A DNA stretch of 30,655 nt from a virus, in IMG/VR virus record IMGVR_UViG_3300044815_000082, positions 1 to 30,655 of that record; one strand, 5' to 3'. The position numbers and the translations under genes were made by a program. This document shows, one piece after another, positions 6,895-13,670 of this stretch; position 1 is the stretch's first letter; every line of letters begins with the position of its first letter. Under the pieces are notes generated by a model that worked only from the letters and a program-made list of their open reading frames with translations, was not told where the DNA came from and did no database searches.

Positions 6895-7554
6895 TCAGCC
6901 CTTGGCGAGCGTGCTGGCGGCCCGAGCATCATACAGACCTTTGTAGTCGGTCTGGAGATGCTTCATGATGGCGCCGACGTTCGCGCCCGGCTCGGCCGCA
7001 CGGAAGTTGCTGATGATCTCGGTCAACTCGCCTTCGGTCAGTTGCTTGGGAAGGAAATCGGTGAGGATTTCGATCTCGTGCTGGATCACCTCGGCCTTGT
7101 CCGTTTCGCCACGCTCAAGGTGAACCGTGAGGTTGCCGCGAGCGTTCTTGACGAACTTGCCGACCATGTCGAGAACCTGTTCCTCGGACGGGAGCCAGTC
7201 CTTGTTGAACTGCGTCGCCAGCCGGTCAGTCTCGATCTCCAGCTTACCCTTCGGCCAGCCTTCGGCGCCCGCCAGTTCGGTCACCTTGGTGATCTTTCCG
7301 TCGAGGGTTTCGGAATCCCAGCCTTCAGCCTTCGCGTCTTTCTTCAGGACGGAGATGGCCTTGTCCAGCTTGCCCGGTTCCCATTTCTCGGCGGCGGCCA
7401 GTTGATTGGCCTTCTTCACACCTTCGGCGTACAGGGTCGAGGCGATGCCGGTGGTGACCTCGGTGATCAGGGTCATCAGAAGCGTCGCCTTGACCGCGTT
7501 GCGGTCCTTGCGAGCTTTGAGTTGGGCGGCCTTGATATCGACGAGCAGGGACAT
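6895..7554 (-). CDS. YqeY-like protein (GatB/YqeY domain), 219 aa
   Basis: The N-terminus (MSLLVDIKAAQLKARKDRNA) and the C-terminal two thirds (EIEILTDFLPKQLTEGELTE, then ANVGAIMKHLQTDYKG) match the pattern of YqeY proteins. These are related to the tRNA-binding tail of GatB in the tRNA-dependent amidotransferase. Typical YqeY proteins are about 150 aa; this one has an insertion of about 80 residues (roughly 38-115) rich in Lys, Ala and Trp. It lies just downstream of the GcrA-like gene with its own GG-rich ribosome-binding site. A role in tRNA handling would fit the four synthetases in the window, but YqeY function is poorly defined even in bacteria. Confidence 0.7.
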   Translation of the reverse strand: MSLLVDIKAAQLKARKDRNAVKATLLMTLITEVTTGIASTLYAEGVKKANQLAAAEKWEPGKLDKAISVLKKDAKAEGWDSETLDGKITKVTELAGAEGWPKGKLEIETDRLATQFNKDWLPSEEQVLDMVGKFVKNARGNLTVHLERGETDKAEVIQHEIEILTDFLPKQLTEGELTEIISNFRAAEPGANVGAIMKHLQTDYKGLYDARAASTLAKG

Positions 7555-7567
7555 CCCTGAAACCTTT

Positions 7568-7813
7568 CTACTTTTTCATCGAAGCGTGCCGCAAATTCAG
7601 CGCGCTTGCTTTGCCGACTACGGCATTTTTCGTGCAGCCTAGGCGCTTGGCGATCAACGAAGTGTTGATGCCGTCAGCGTACATCCGAATCAGAATGTCC
7701 ACGCGCTCCGGAGCTTCAGTCCAGAACGTCGAAGGCGGTTTCTTGACCGGTTCGCTGTCCCAATCATAGCGGCCAACTGGATCGTCCCAATCAGCATATT
7801 TCACGCGCGCCAT
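7568..7813 (-). CDS. GcrA-family DNA-binding protein, short form, 81 aa
   Basis: Residues about 32-75 contain the GcrA helix-turn-helix pattern: WTEAPERVDILIRMYADG, SLIAKRLGCTKNAVVGK, then ALNLRH. In Caulobacter, GcrA is a cell-cycle regulator of about 170 aa. It binds CcrM-methylated GANTC sites through this N-terminal domain and the housekeeping sigma factor through its C-terminal domain. Here the DNA-binding part is at the C-terminus behind a 30-residue extension, and the sigma-interaction domain is absent. The phage protein may compete with host GcrA or recruit a different partner. The ATG at 7813 is preceded by GGGAG. The promoter at 7827-7856 would leave only about seven leader bases. 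Confidence 0.75.
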   Translation of the reverse strand: MARVKYADWDDPVGRYDWDSEPVKKPPSTFWTEAPERVDILIRMYADGINTSLIAKRLGCTKNAVVGKASALNLRHASMKK

Positions 7814-7826
7814 GCTACTCCCGCTC

Positions 7827-7856
7827 AACCTACAACCATTTTATGGATTTCGTCAA
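7827..7856 (-). promoter_or_regulatory. Leftward sigma-70-type promoter of the gcrA-like operon
   Basis: Minus strand: TTGACG (7856-7851) in GGTTGAC context, 18-nt spacer, TAGGTT (7832-7827). The predicted start near 7820 is only about seven bases before the ATG. Confidence 0.55.
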
Positions 7857-7862
7857 CCAGAA

Positions 7863-9152
7863 TTACACGTTGTGGTACCAGTCGAGGTAGATCGGGTCGC
7901 GGCAGGCTTCTTGGAGAGCCAAGATTTCGAACTCGACCATCCGGGTATAGGGTTTGTCACCGAATTTCCGAACCGTGATCGTCTCATCTTCCTGATCGCG
8001 AGGACCGACCGCCACGATGAACGGCGTGTGCATCAGACTGTGCTCTTTGACTTTCTGGGAGACGTTCTCGTCCCGGATGTCGAGCTTCACACGGATGCCG
8101 CTGTTGCGCATCGCCTTGGCGACATCGGTTGCATACTGGACGGTTTGTGGCTTGATCGACATGACCACCACTTGCACCGGAGCCAGCCAGATCGGCAGCT
8201 TGCCTTCGTAGTGCTCCAGCAGGATGCCGATGAAACGTTCGAACGATCCGAGGATTGCCCGGTGCAGCATCACCGGATGCTTCTTGGTCCCATCATCGGC
8301 CGCGTAGAACGCCCAGAGTTTCTTGGGGAGCACGAAATCCATCTGGATCGTTCCGCACTGCCATCGCCGACCTTTGTTGTCGGTCAAGGCGAATTCCAGC
8401 TTGGGGCCGTAGAAGGCGCCTTCACCGGGTTGCAGCTTGTAGGTCAGTCCAGCGGCGGCGACGGCTTCCGCCAGCGCCGCTTCAGCCTTATCCCACGTCT
8501 CGTCGTCCCCAGCCCGGTCTTCCGGGCGCGTCGAGAAACCAATCTCGATGTCCTTGAACCCGAAATCTTCGTAGACGCTCATCAGCAGATCACAGAAGGC
8601 CTTGGTTTCGGCCGCCACCTGATCCTCTGTGCAGAAAATGTGCGCGTCGTCCTGCGTGAACTGGCGAACGCGCATGATGCCGTGCAGAGCGCCGGAGGGT
8701 TCGTTGCGGTGGCAGCAGCCGAACTCGGCCATACGCCACGGCAGTTGGCGGTGGCTGACAGTCCCGGCGTTAAAAATCTGGACGTGTCCGGGACAGTTCA
8801 TCGCTTTGAAGGCGTACTCCGGGATGACGATGTCATCACCTTCAACGATCATGCTCTCACCGATCCGACGATCCGGAAGTTGGTCGAGATCGCCCGTCAG
8901 GAACATGTTGTCGCGATAGTGCTCCCAATGGCCAGAAGCCTCGAACAGGCCCTTGGTGTACAGTTGCGGAGTCTTCACCTCGCCGTAGCCAGCCTTATCC
9001 AGCTTGGCCCGGATGTAGTTCTCGATGGTTCGGAACAGGGTATGCCCGCGTTCATGCCAGAACACCGAGCCAGCGGCTTCTTCCTGCATGTGGAACAGAT
9101 CGAGTTCACGACCGATGCGACGATGGTCGTGGATGGCGAGTTCTTCGGACAT
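7863..9152 (-). CDS. thrS: Threonyl-tRNA synthetase, lacking TGS and editing domains, 429 aa
   Basis: This class II synthetase would charge tRNA-Thr in the cytoplasm. The whole catalytic core is present: RDHRRIG-like start (DHRRIGRELDLFHMQEEA), motif 2 (HRNEPSGALHGIMRVRQFTQ) and motif 3 (LHRAILGSFERFIGI). The three zinc ligands are also present (C120, H171, H297). The HGTP anticodon-binding domain follows from about 324. Bacterial ThrRS is about 640 aa. Here the first 240 or so residues, which hold the TGS domain and the N2 editing domain that removes Ser from tRNA-Thr, are absent. The protein begins cleanly at the core. ATG at 9152 has GAGG upstream; a GTG at 9164 is in frame but overlaps the previous gene. 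Confidence 0.93.
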   Translation of the reverse strand: MSEELAIHDHRRIGRELDLFHMQEEAAGSVFWHERGHTLFRTIENYIRAKLDKAGYGEVKTPQLYTKGLFEASGHWEHYRDNMFLTGDLDQLPDRRIGESMIVEGDDIVIPEYAFKAMNCPGHVQIFNAGTVSHRQLPWRMAEFGCCHRNEPSGALHGIMRVRQFTQDDAHIFCTEDQVAAETKAFCDLLMSVYEDFGFKDIEIGFSTRPEDRAGDDETWDKAEAALAEAVAAAGLTYKLQPGEGAFYGPKLEFALTDNKGRRWQCGTIQMDFVLPKKLWAFYAADDGTKKHPVMLHRAILGSFERFIGILLEHYEGKLPIWLAPVQVVVMSIKPQTVQYATDVAKAMRNSGIRVKLDIRDENVSQKVKEHSLMHTPFIVAVGPRDQEDETITVRKFGDKPYTRMVEFEILALQEACRDPIYLDWYHNV

Positions 9153-9160
9153 TGGAAGCC

Positions 9161-9670
9161 TCACTGAATATTGAGCAGCCGCAGGTCCGTTTCCGGAAGG
9201 CGGATATGTTGAACGCTCTCGTTGACGACGGCTTTCTGAATTTCGAGCAGCCGAGCGTGATTATCGAAGCAGGGATAGGTTTTGAAGGTCGGGTAAGGCC
9301 CGGCTGGAACCTTTCGTTGAGCTTCACTCAGTGCGAACTCACGCGTCACAGTGTAAACCTCGGTCCACGTCCAGAACAAAATCCGGTGTTTGCGCGTGCG
9401 AACCAGCGCGGCCAATTCATCGGCCAGCGTCTCGATCTGCTTGGTGCGCGCCGCTTCGATTTCCTTGAGTTTTTCGTTGTTCTCGGCAACTTCCTTGTTG
9501 GCCTCGTCGCACTGGGTCTTCCAGTGCTCAATACCGTCTTCGATCATCGACAGCAATTTTTCACGGTCGATCTCGGCGGTCACGCCGGGAGCAGGACAAG
9601 AAACCGGGAAGGTTTCGGAGGACCACCCGTAGCCCGTTCCGAGACGGGGATAGCTGTCAAAATAGGTCAT
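9161..9670 (-). CDS. Hypothetical coiled-coil protein, 169 aa
   Basis: Function not recognised. Residues about 30-85 form a Glu/Lys/Ala-rich helix likely to be a coiled coil (ANKEVAENNEKLKEIEAARTK). The C-terminus (VQHIRLPETDLRLLNIQ) resembles that of the upstream 115-aa protein (IGVIHFPEHDIRLFNEYL). The region before it also matches loosely, so the two are probably tandem paralogues. The ATG at 9670 overlaps the upstream stop as TGATG. It lies directly before thrS in one operon. Confidence 0.6.
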   Translation of the reverse strand: MTYFDSYPRLGTGYGWSSETFPVSCPAPGVTAEIDREKLLSMIEDGIEHWKTQCDEANKEVAENNEKLKEIEAARTKQIETLADELAALVRTRKHRILFWTWTEVYTVTREFALSEAQRKVPAGPYPTFKTYPCFDNHARLLEIQKAVVNESVQHIRLPETDLRLLNIQ

Positions 9671-10017
9671 CACAGATACTCGTTGAACAGGCGGATGTCG
9701 TGCTCGGGGAAATGGATCACCCCGATGGTCGGTTTGGAGAACGTCTCCCGCAGTTTTTCGAGCCGTTCGAGCCGATTCCGAACCCTGTGCCATTCGGTGT
9801 AGCAATATGACGGGAACAGGTAGTAGGTGGCTTCGCTCTTGGTCATCAGGCGTTTCCACCAGAGCCAGCCGGTCGTAACGGTCTTCATGACCGTGGCGAT
9901 CTTGTCCTCGCGCTCTTCGGTGAGGAACTTAAACTCGGCGGTCGTCGCCTCGATAGCGCGGTTGATCGCCTGCTCAAAATCGGCGTACTGGATTTCGCCG
10001 ATGGCTTCGTCGGACAT
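9670..10017 (-). CDS. Hypothetical protein, 115 aa, paralogue of next gene
   Basis: Function not recognised. It has a helical N-terminal half, then a Trp/Tyr-rich part (TTGWLWWKRLMTKSEATYY), then a C-terminal motif shared with the 169-aa protein (HFPEHDIRLF versus RLPETDLRLL). It is the first gene of the thrS operon, behind a promoter with an overlapping inverted repeat. Confidence 0.6.
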   Translation of the reverse strand: MSDEAIGEIQYADFEQAINRAIEATTAEFKFLTEEREDKIATVMKTVTTGWLWWKRLMTKSEATYYLFPSYCYTEWHRVRNRLERLEKLRETFSKPTIGVIHFPEHDIRLFNEYL

Positions 10018-10042
10018 GGTAGAGGTTCCCGGTTACAGGTCG

Positions 10043-10071
10043 TTCGTAAAACGGTTTACGAAAATTAGCAA
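10043..10071 (-). promoter_or_regulatory. thrS-operon promoter with inverted-repeat operator
   Basis: Minus strand: TTGCTA (10071-10066), 17-nt spacer, TACGAA (10048-10043). An 8-bp inverted repeat, TTCGTAAA (10043-10050) and TTTACGAA (10055-10062), covers the -10 box and part of the spacer. A bound repressor there would block initiation. The regulator is unknown. Confidence 0.45.
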
Positions 10072-10160
10072 CCGCTTCTCATCGCCGAAAGCTCCCGGTG
10101 ATCGTCAGAGAACGAACCACGTAGTTTTTGACCGTCAGCGGTGCGGGCCGTGGTTTCACG

Positions 10161-10448
10161 TCAATCCACATCTTCGTCTTCCAACCCGGTGATGAAATAA
10201 TCATCCCCGACACGGTTCAGGACGTATTGGATGTCCTCGTAGGAATGAAGGACCATATCCTCCCATTCCATTTCATCAGCCGGACAGGTTGCATGGTATT
10301 TTAGGCCGTCAATAACCACATCCAGTTCGAGAAGAGCTTCGTCTTCGTTCTCACCGGAGACCGATTCTGAGCCGACGATCTCCAAGGATTTGACTAAGGT
10401 CTTGTCCATGGGGTTGGGATACGGGTTGTCGTAGTACAGACCTTCCAT
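10161..10448 (-). CDS. Hypothetical acidic protein, 95 aa
   Basis: Not recognised. It is strongly acidic (ENEDEALLELD in the middle, GLEDEDVD at the end). The ATG overlaps the stop of the methyltransferase gene as TAATG. It is the last gene of the glycan/methylation operon; about 140 bp holding the thrS-operon promoter follow. Confidence 0.6.
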   Translation of the reverse strand: MEGLYYDNPYPNPMDKTLVKSLEIVGSESVSGENEDEALLELDVVIDGLKYHATCPADEMEWEDMVLHSYEDIQYVLNRVGDDYFITGLEDEDVD

Positions 10449-10939
10449 TATGCTTTCTCTCCAACCACCATGAATGAATGGTTCAGATCACGCCCAGAGG
10501 CGAAAACGTTGCAATAGCCATGATCACGCAGCCAGTCGGCGATGATTTCAGCGGTGAACACGTGCAAATGCTTGCGGTTGTTCCACGGCCGCCAGTAGGC
10601 TTGATCATAGTGCGGAAGGTACAGGAACATCGTGCCGCCCAATTTCAGACGGTCATGCCAATGGTCGAGAGCCTTCGTCCAGTCTGGAAGATGCTCAAGG
10701 CAATGACTGGAGAAAATGTAGTCAACTTTCCGGTCGGGAAGGTTGTAGGCCTCGAAACCATCATCGAAATTCAGGTCGATGGGCTGGGCTCCGGGGAAGG
10801 CCCACTCAAGCCGGTTGCAGCCAATATCGAAGCCATCACCCTTGCAGAAATGTTTCGCAAATGGGAAGGCGAATTGCGACGAAAACCCCTGAGCCTGAAA
10901 CTCAGGATACGCCGTCCCTTTGAATTCGATGGTGTTCAT
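10448..10939 (-). CDS. Class I SAM-dependent methyltransferase, 163 aa
   Basis: The protein shows a class I methyltransferase fold of the Methyltransf_11 type. Motif I (GFDIGCNRLEW, about residues 36-46) would bind S-adenosylmethionine. The acidic post-I segment and the motif DYIFSSHCLEHLPDW follow. KLGGTMFLYLPHYD is the motif III strand. The substrate cannot be read from the sequence. Its place directly after a TylF-like sugar O-methyltransferase and a YibB-like protein suggests carbohydrate methylation. ATG at 10939 is chosen because TAGGAACG, which includes the previous stop, provides the ribosome-binding site. Confidence 0.75.
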   Translation of the reverse strand: MNTIEFKGTAYPEFQAQGFSSQFAFPFAKHFCKGDGFDIGCNRLEWAFPGAQPIDLNFDDGFEAYNLPDRKVDYIFSSHCLEHLPDWTKALDHWHDRLKLGGTMFLYLPHYDQAYWRPWNNRKHLHVFTAEIIADWLRDHGYCNVFASGRDLNHSFMVVGEKA

Positions 10940-10950
10940 GAAAATCGTTC

Positions 10951-11481
10951 CTAGAAAATGGTGTAGCGTTTGTGATGACCGCACTTAGCGGCGATAGTGT
11001 TTTCCTTGCCGATGAGTTCATCGACGGCCATCTGAGCACCCTTCAGTTCGTAATCGTCGAACCACATGATGCCTCCCTTGACCATACGCGGCCGGAAATA
11101 GTTAATGCAGTCCACATAGCATTGGTATTGGTCCACATCGATGTGAACGAATGCCAGATCGGGCATTGGTACAACGCTATCCGGGAAGAACCCCTTGACA
11201 ACCGTCGCATAGGGAAGCGCATCGCGTACCACCTCGTAGCTAGTGTCGGCGAAATCACCCACCGGATGCTTGTCGAAAATTCCAGACACCGGCATCCCCT
11301 CGAACGTGTCGTAGAGGAAGATTTGACGACCCTGTTTCTCGGCCAGTTCGGTCAGGTACGACGCGCTCCCGCCCTGATAGACACCGACTTCGGCGATGGC
11401 GCCATCAGGCGTGTTTCCAGCAACTTCCACCATCTCGGTGAGGACGCGCTTGTCATGAATCAGGCTTGGTAGATAGGTCAT
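10951..11481 (-). CDS. TylF/MycF-like O-methyltransferase, 176 aa
   Basis: The sequence matches the macrocin O-methyltransferase (TylF) family, whose members methylate sugar hydroxyls using SAM and a divalent metal. IAEVGVYQGGSASYLTELA (about residue 29) is the SAM-binding motif; LAFVHIDVDQYQCYVD and GGIMWFDDYELKGA carry the aspartates expected to hold the metal. The family is usually about 200-250 aa, so this is a short member lacking some N-terminal sequence. The start overlaps the previous stop as ATGA. The likely target is a phage or host surface glycan. Confidence 0.8.
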   Translation of the reverse strand: MTYLPSLIHDKRVLTEMVEVAGNTPDGAIAEVGVYQGGSASYLTELAEKQGRQIFLYDTFEGMPVSGIFDKHPVGDFADTSYEVVRDALPYATVVKGFFPDSVVPMPDLAFVHIDVDQYQCYVDCINYFRPRMVKGGIMWFDDYELKGAQMAVDELIGKENTIAAKCGHHKRYTIF

Positions 11482-12233
11482 TGATTGTCTCCGAGAAATT
11501 TTGAGGCATCCCGAGCGTGAATCAATTTCGACTTACGGTCTCCGTAGTAATGTTTTTGGAACACTTGATTGATGTTCTTGTTGTCCCACCAGATATCGTC
11601 CTCACCTCGTCTAAATTCTTCATTGAAGTCTTCCGGCTTCCAGACGATATAGGTTTCTTTGTTCATCAGGTCAGACAGAATACCAACGCCAGTGAAGCAT
11701 GAAACGAACGGCTTGGTGCTGTTTTTAATGATATAGGCGTTGACCAGCAGCGGTTGGCTGAAATCAAGGAAGTGACAGCCGTCGAGGTGAGAGATGATGT
11801 TCTCACGTCGCCGCGCATCGGTGCGGTGATGCCAGCGGTCGCCAGCGTAGAAACCGGATTTGATCGGCACATCGACGTAAATCGGCGCCTTGATCTCGAA
11901 ATCATCGTCAACCTTGAACTGGATGGTCGGAAAATGATCTCGAATCCAGTTCTCGTAGCGACAGGTCTCGGTCGGCCGCAGGAAGTTGTTCTTGTCTTCT
12001 CGCGTCCAACTGGAGATGGGGATTCCACGATCCTTGCCGTGGCTCTCGCTGATGAATCGCACCTCGTCGAAGATGCCTTGGAACATCAGGAAATCCTTGA
12101 TCCCGGCGAACTTGGCCATGTCATCACGGATCGTAAACGTGATCGGCCCATGGGCTTTGGATAGCCCAGAGAGCACCGGCATCACGTTCAGAAAATCGCC
12201 AAGGTTGGAGGTACAGTCGAGGGAGAGGTTCAT
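11478..12233 (-). CDS. Possible GT9-like glycosyltransferase, 251 aa
   Basis: Assignment is weak. The N-terminus (SLDCTSNLGDFLNVMPVLSG) resembles the start of heptosyltransferase-type (GT9) enzymes, where GD and a following P lie in the first Rossmann strand-helix. The later part (VSCFTGVGILSDLMNKETYI) could be the donor-binding half. It is translationally coupled on both sides (ATGA overlaps) to the YibB-like and TylF-like genes, which supports a shared glycan pathway. It may instead be a family specific to phages. Confidence 0.45.
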   Translation of the reverse strand: MNLSLDCTSNLGDFLNVMPVLSGLSKAHGPITFTIRDDMAKFAGIKDFLMFQGIFDEVRFISESHGKDRGIPISSWTREDKNNFLRPTETCRYENWIRDHFPTIQFKVDDDFEIKAPIYVDVPIKSGFYAGDRWHHRTDARRRENIISHLDGCHFLDFSQPLLVNAYIIKNSTKPFVSCFTGVGILSDLMNKETYIVWKPEDFNEEFRRGEDDIWWDNKNINQVFQKHYYGDRKSKLIHARDASKFLGDNQ

Positions 12234-13060
12234 TGGTCGTTGAAGTCCCGGAAGACGATGAACGCGTCGTTGTAGTCGATGGGGTGAAGCTCGAATTTGT
12301 CTGGAGCGCCGAAGTAGCAGATCAGCCACAGGCTCTGGTCGTCATCGACCACGCCTTGATTGATCAACATCGACAGGCTGTCCTGCATGGCGTTGGCCAG
12401 ATCGCCCCAAAACAATTTGTCGGCGACAATGGCCGCTCCCAAGATGATTGGATCGTTGTTGACGATGGCGTGTGTGACCAACGCGTTCGGATTGTCGGTC
12501 GGGAATGCCTTGGTGTTGAACAGATGGATTTTCGTCGGGTCGAAATCGAATGACCATTTCGTGGCGCCATTCAGAGCGCGCGAATCGCGACAGTATCCGA
12601 AATCAACCCACGCGACCGTGTCGTTCTTGGTGTAGCCGTTTTCAATGGCATCCGCGACGAAGTACGATTTCAGGGACATCACCAGCACGTAGTCTTCCGA
12701 CCAGTACTCCGGGTTCCTGATCTGAGACGGGTTGATCTTGGCCGGGAACGCAGGATCATCCATGACCGCACGGATTTCGGCGCGCCGTTCTGCGTGATCA
12801 TCCAAATCGACCACCACGACCTTGGTTTTGTCGCCGAAGCCCTGTTCGTCGCGCATGCGCTGGATTTGGCCAGCGAACTGGACCGTGGTGTAGATCGTCA
12901 GGTCATTATCAAGTGTAGCGAGGTGAGAGAAACGGTCGATATAGGTATCGGCAGATCGTTCCAGATAATGGGGAAGTGGTCCGCCGCGCTGTTCCATCGC
13001 TTGCGTCCAGTTTCCGCGCCCAATATCAAAGAACGCCGTGACAATAGAAATATCGCTCAT
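12230..13060 (-). CDS. HtrL/YibB (WlaTC)-family protein, 276 aa
   Basis: The N-terminus (SIVTAFFDIGRGNW, then LPHYLERSADTYIDRFSHLA) and VAWVDFGYCRD in the middle match the HtrL/YibB family. Members are encoded in LPS and capsule gene clusters and are thought to be glycosyltransferase-like; their exact reaction is not established. AGGTGGTGA precedes the ATG at 13060 (GTG at 13072 is also in frame). It is the first gene of a six-gene leftward operon behind a T4-type late promoter, so the cassette may be expressed late and modify virion or host surface glycans. Confidence 0.75.
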   Translation of the reverse strand: MSDISIVTAFFDIGRGNWTQAMEQRGGPLPHYLERSADTYIDRFSHLATLDNDLTIYTTVQFAGQIQRMRDEQGFGDKTKVVVVDLDDHAERRAEIRAVMDDPAFPAKINPSQIRNPEYWSEDYVLVMSLKSYFVADAIENGYTKNDTVAWVDFGYCRDSRALNGATKWSFDFDPTKIHLFNTKAFPTDNPNALVTHAIVNNDPIILGAAIVADKLFWGDLANAMQDSLSMLINQGVVDDDQSLWLICYFGAPDKFELHPIDYNDAFIVFRDFNDQ

Positions 13061-13085
13061 AAAATTCACCACCTTTGAATTCAGT

Positions 13086-13093
13086 ATATTTAT
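13086..13093 (-). promoter_or_regulatory. T4-type late promoter of the glycan operon
   Basis: Minus strand GATAAATA, followed by T. The predicted start is near 13080, leaving a 20-nt leader that contains the AGGTGG ribosome-binding site. It is divergent from the late promoter at 13125. Confidence 0.55.
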
Positions 13094-13124
13094 CTATGGA
13101 TTTATTGTCCATTTCAAAAGGAAC

Positions 13125-13132
13125 CGATAAAT
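13125..13132 (+). promoter_or_regulatory. T4-type late promoter of the acidic-protein gene
   Basis: GATAAATA followed by C. The predicted start is near 13138, giving a 20-nt leader with TGGAGA before the ATG at 13158. Confidence 0.55.
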
Positions 13133-13157
13133 ACTGGCACAAATCTGGAGACACAAA

Positions 13158-13481
13158 ATGACTAACCGCAACGAAGACATGCGTCGCTTGCTCGATTCGC
13201 TGAAGCCTTATGAAGTCGAGGCCCAAAAGCAAGAAACCCTGAACGTCTTCGAAACGTTCGCTCAGTGGGGCAAGGTCACGGAAGACGAAGACGTTGAAGA
13301 TGAAACCGATGACGCGGATGCCGACACCACGGCCACCGCCGATGAAGGTGCTGAAGATGCCGAAGACCTGAGCGAAGACACAGAAACCGACTCAGATGAC
13401 GGCGACGACGAGGATTTGGACGAAACCGATCTTGCTGAGAAAATCTCGGAAGCTATCGCGGCTATCAAGCCATCTCGCTAA
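13158..13481 (+). CDS. Highly acidic low-complexity protein, 107 aa
   Basis: Family not recognised. Residues 1-40 look helical, residues 41-95 are almost entirely Asp, Glu, Thr and Ala, and the end (LAEKISEAIAAIKPSR) is an amphipathic helix. The layout of two helices joined by an acidic linker resembles phage prohead-core or scaffold-associated proteins, or a DNA-mimic inhibitor. That is inference from composition only. It is expressed alone from a late promoter next to the neck genes and is followed by a possible terminator. Confidence 0.65.
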   Translation: MTNRNEDMRRLLDSLKPYEVEAQKQETLNVFETFAQWGKVTEDEDVEDETDDADADTTATADEGAEDAEDLSEDTETDSDDGDDEDLDETDLAEKISEAIAAIKPSR

Positions 13482-13484
13482 GGA

Positions 13485-13670
13485 TTAGCGTCCGTACAGA
13501 TATTTCCCATACTGTACGTGGTTTTTGATGACCCAGTTGACTACGGCCTGAAAATCTCCCGGAGAACAGGTCGTAGTCACCTCGGCGAGTTTTGACCCGA
13601 GAAATGACCTTCCATTCTTGGCCTTTTCGTTCAAGCAGGATTTAGCCGATGGTGAACCCGTAGCCTGCAT
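13485..13670 (-). CDS. Possible small protein after gp13 gene, 61 aa
   Basis: The frame overlaps the 3' end of the gp13-like gene by 29 bp and runs to a TAA just before the acidic-protein gene. The sequence (SFLGSKLAEVTTTCSPGDFQ, then a KNHVQYGKYLYGR end) looks protein-like. No Shine-Dalgarno sequence is visible, so it would depend on coupling to gp13 translation. It conflicts in part with the hairpin at 13494-13527. It may be a remnant or chance frame. Confidence 0.35.
   Translation of the reverse strand: MQATGSPSAKSCLNEKAKNGRSFLGSKLAEVTTTCSPGDFQAVVNWVIKNHVQYGKYLYGR
13494..13527 (+). terminator. Intrinsic terminator after acidic-protein gene
   Basis: CGTACAG (13494-13500) pairs with CTGTACG (13513-13519) around a 12-nt loop, followed by TGG and TTTTT. 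It lies 13 bp after the stop of the rightward gene. Confidence 0.45.

Noticed and set aside
7812-9167. Long open frame (451 aa) on the plus strand
   Set aside because: It is the antisense shadow of thrS; the minus strand carries all ThrRS motifs.
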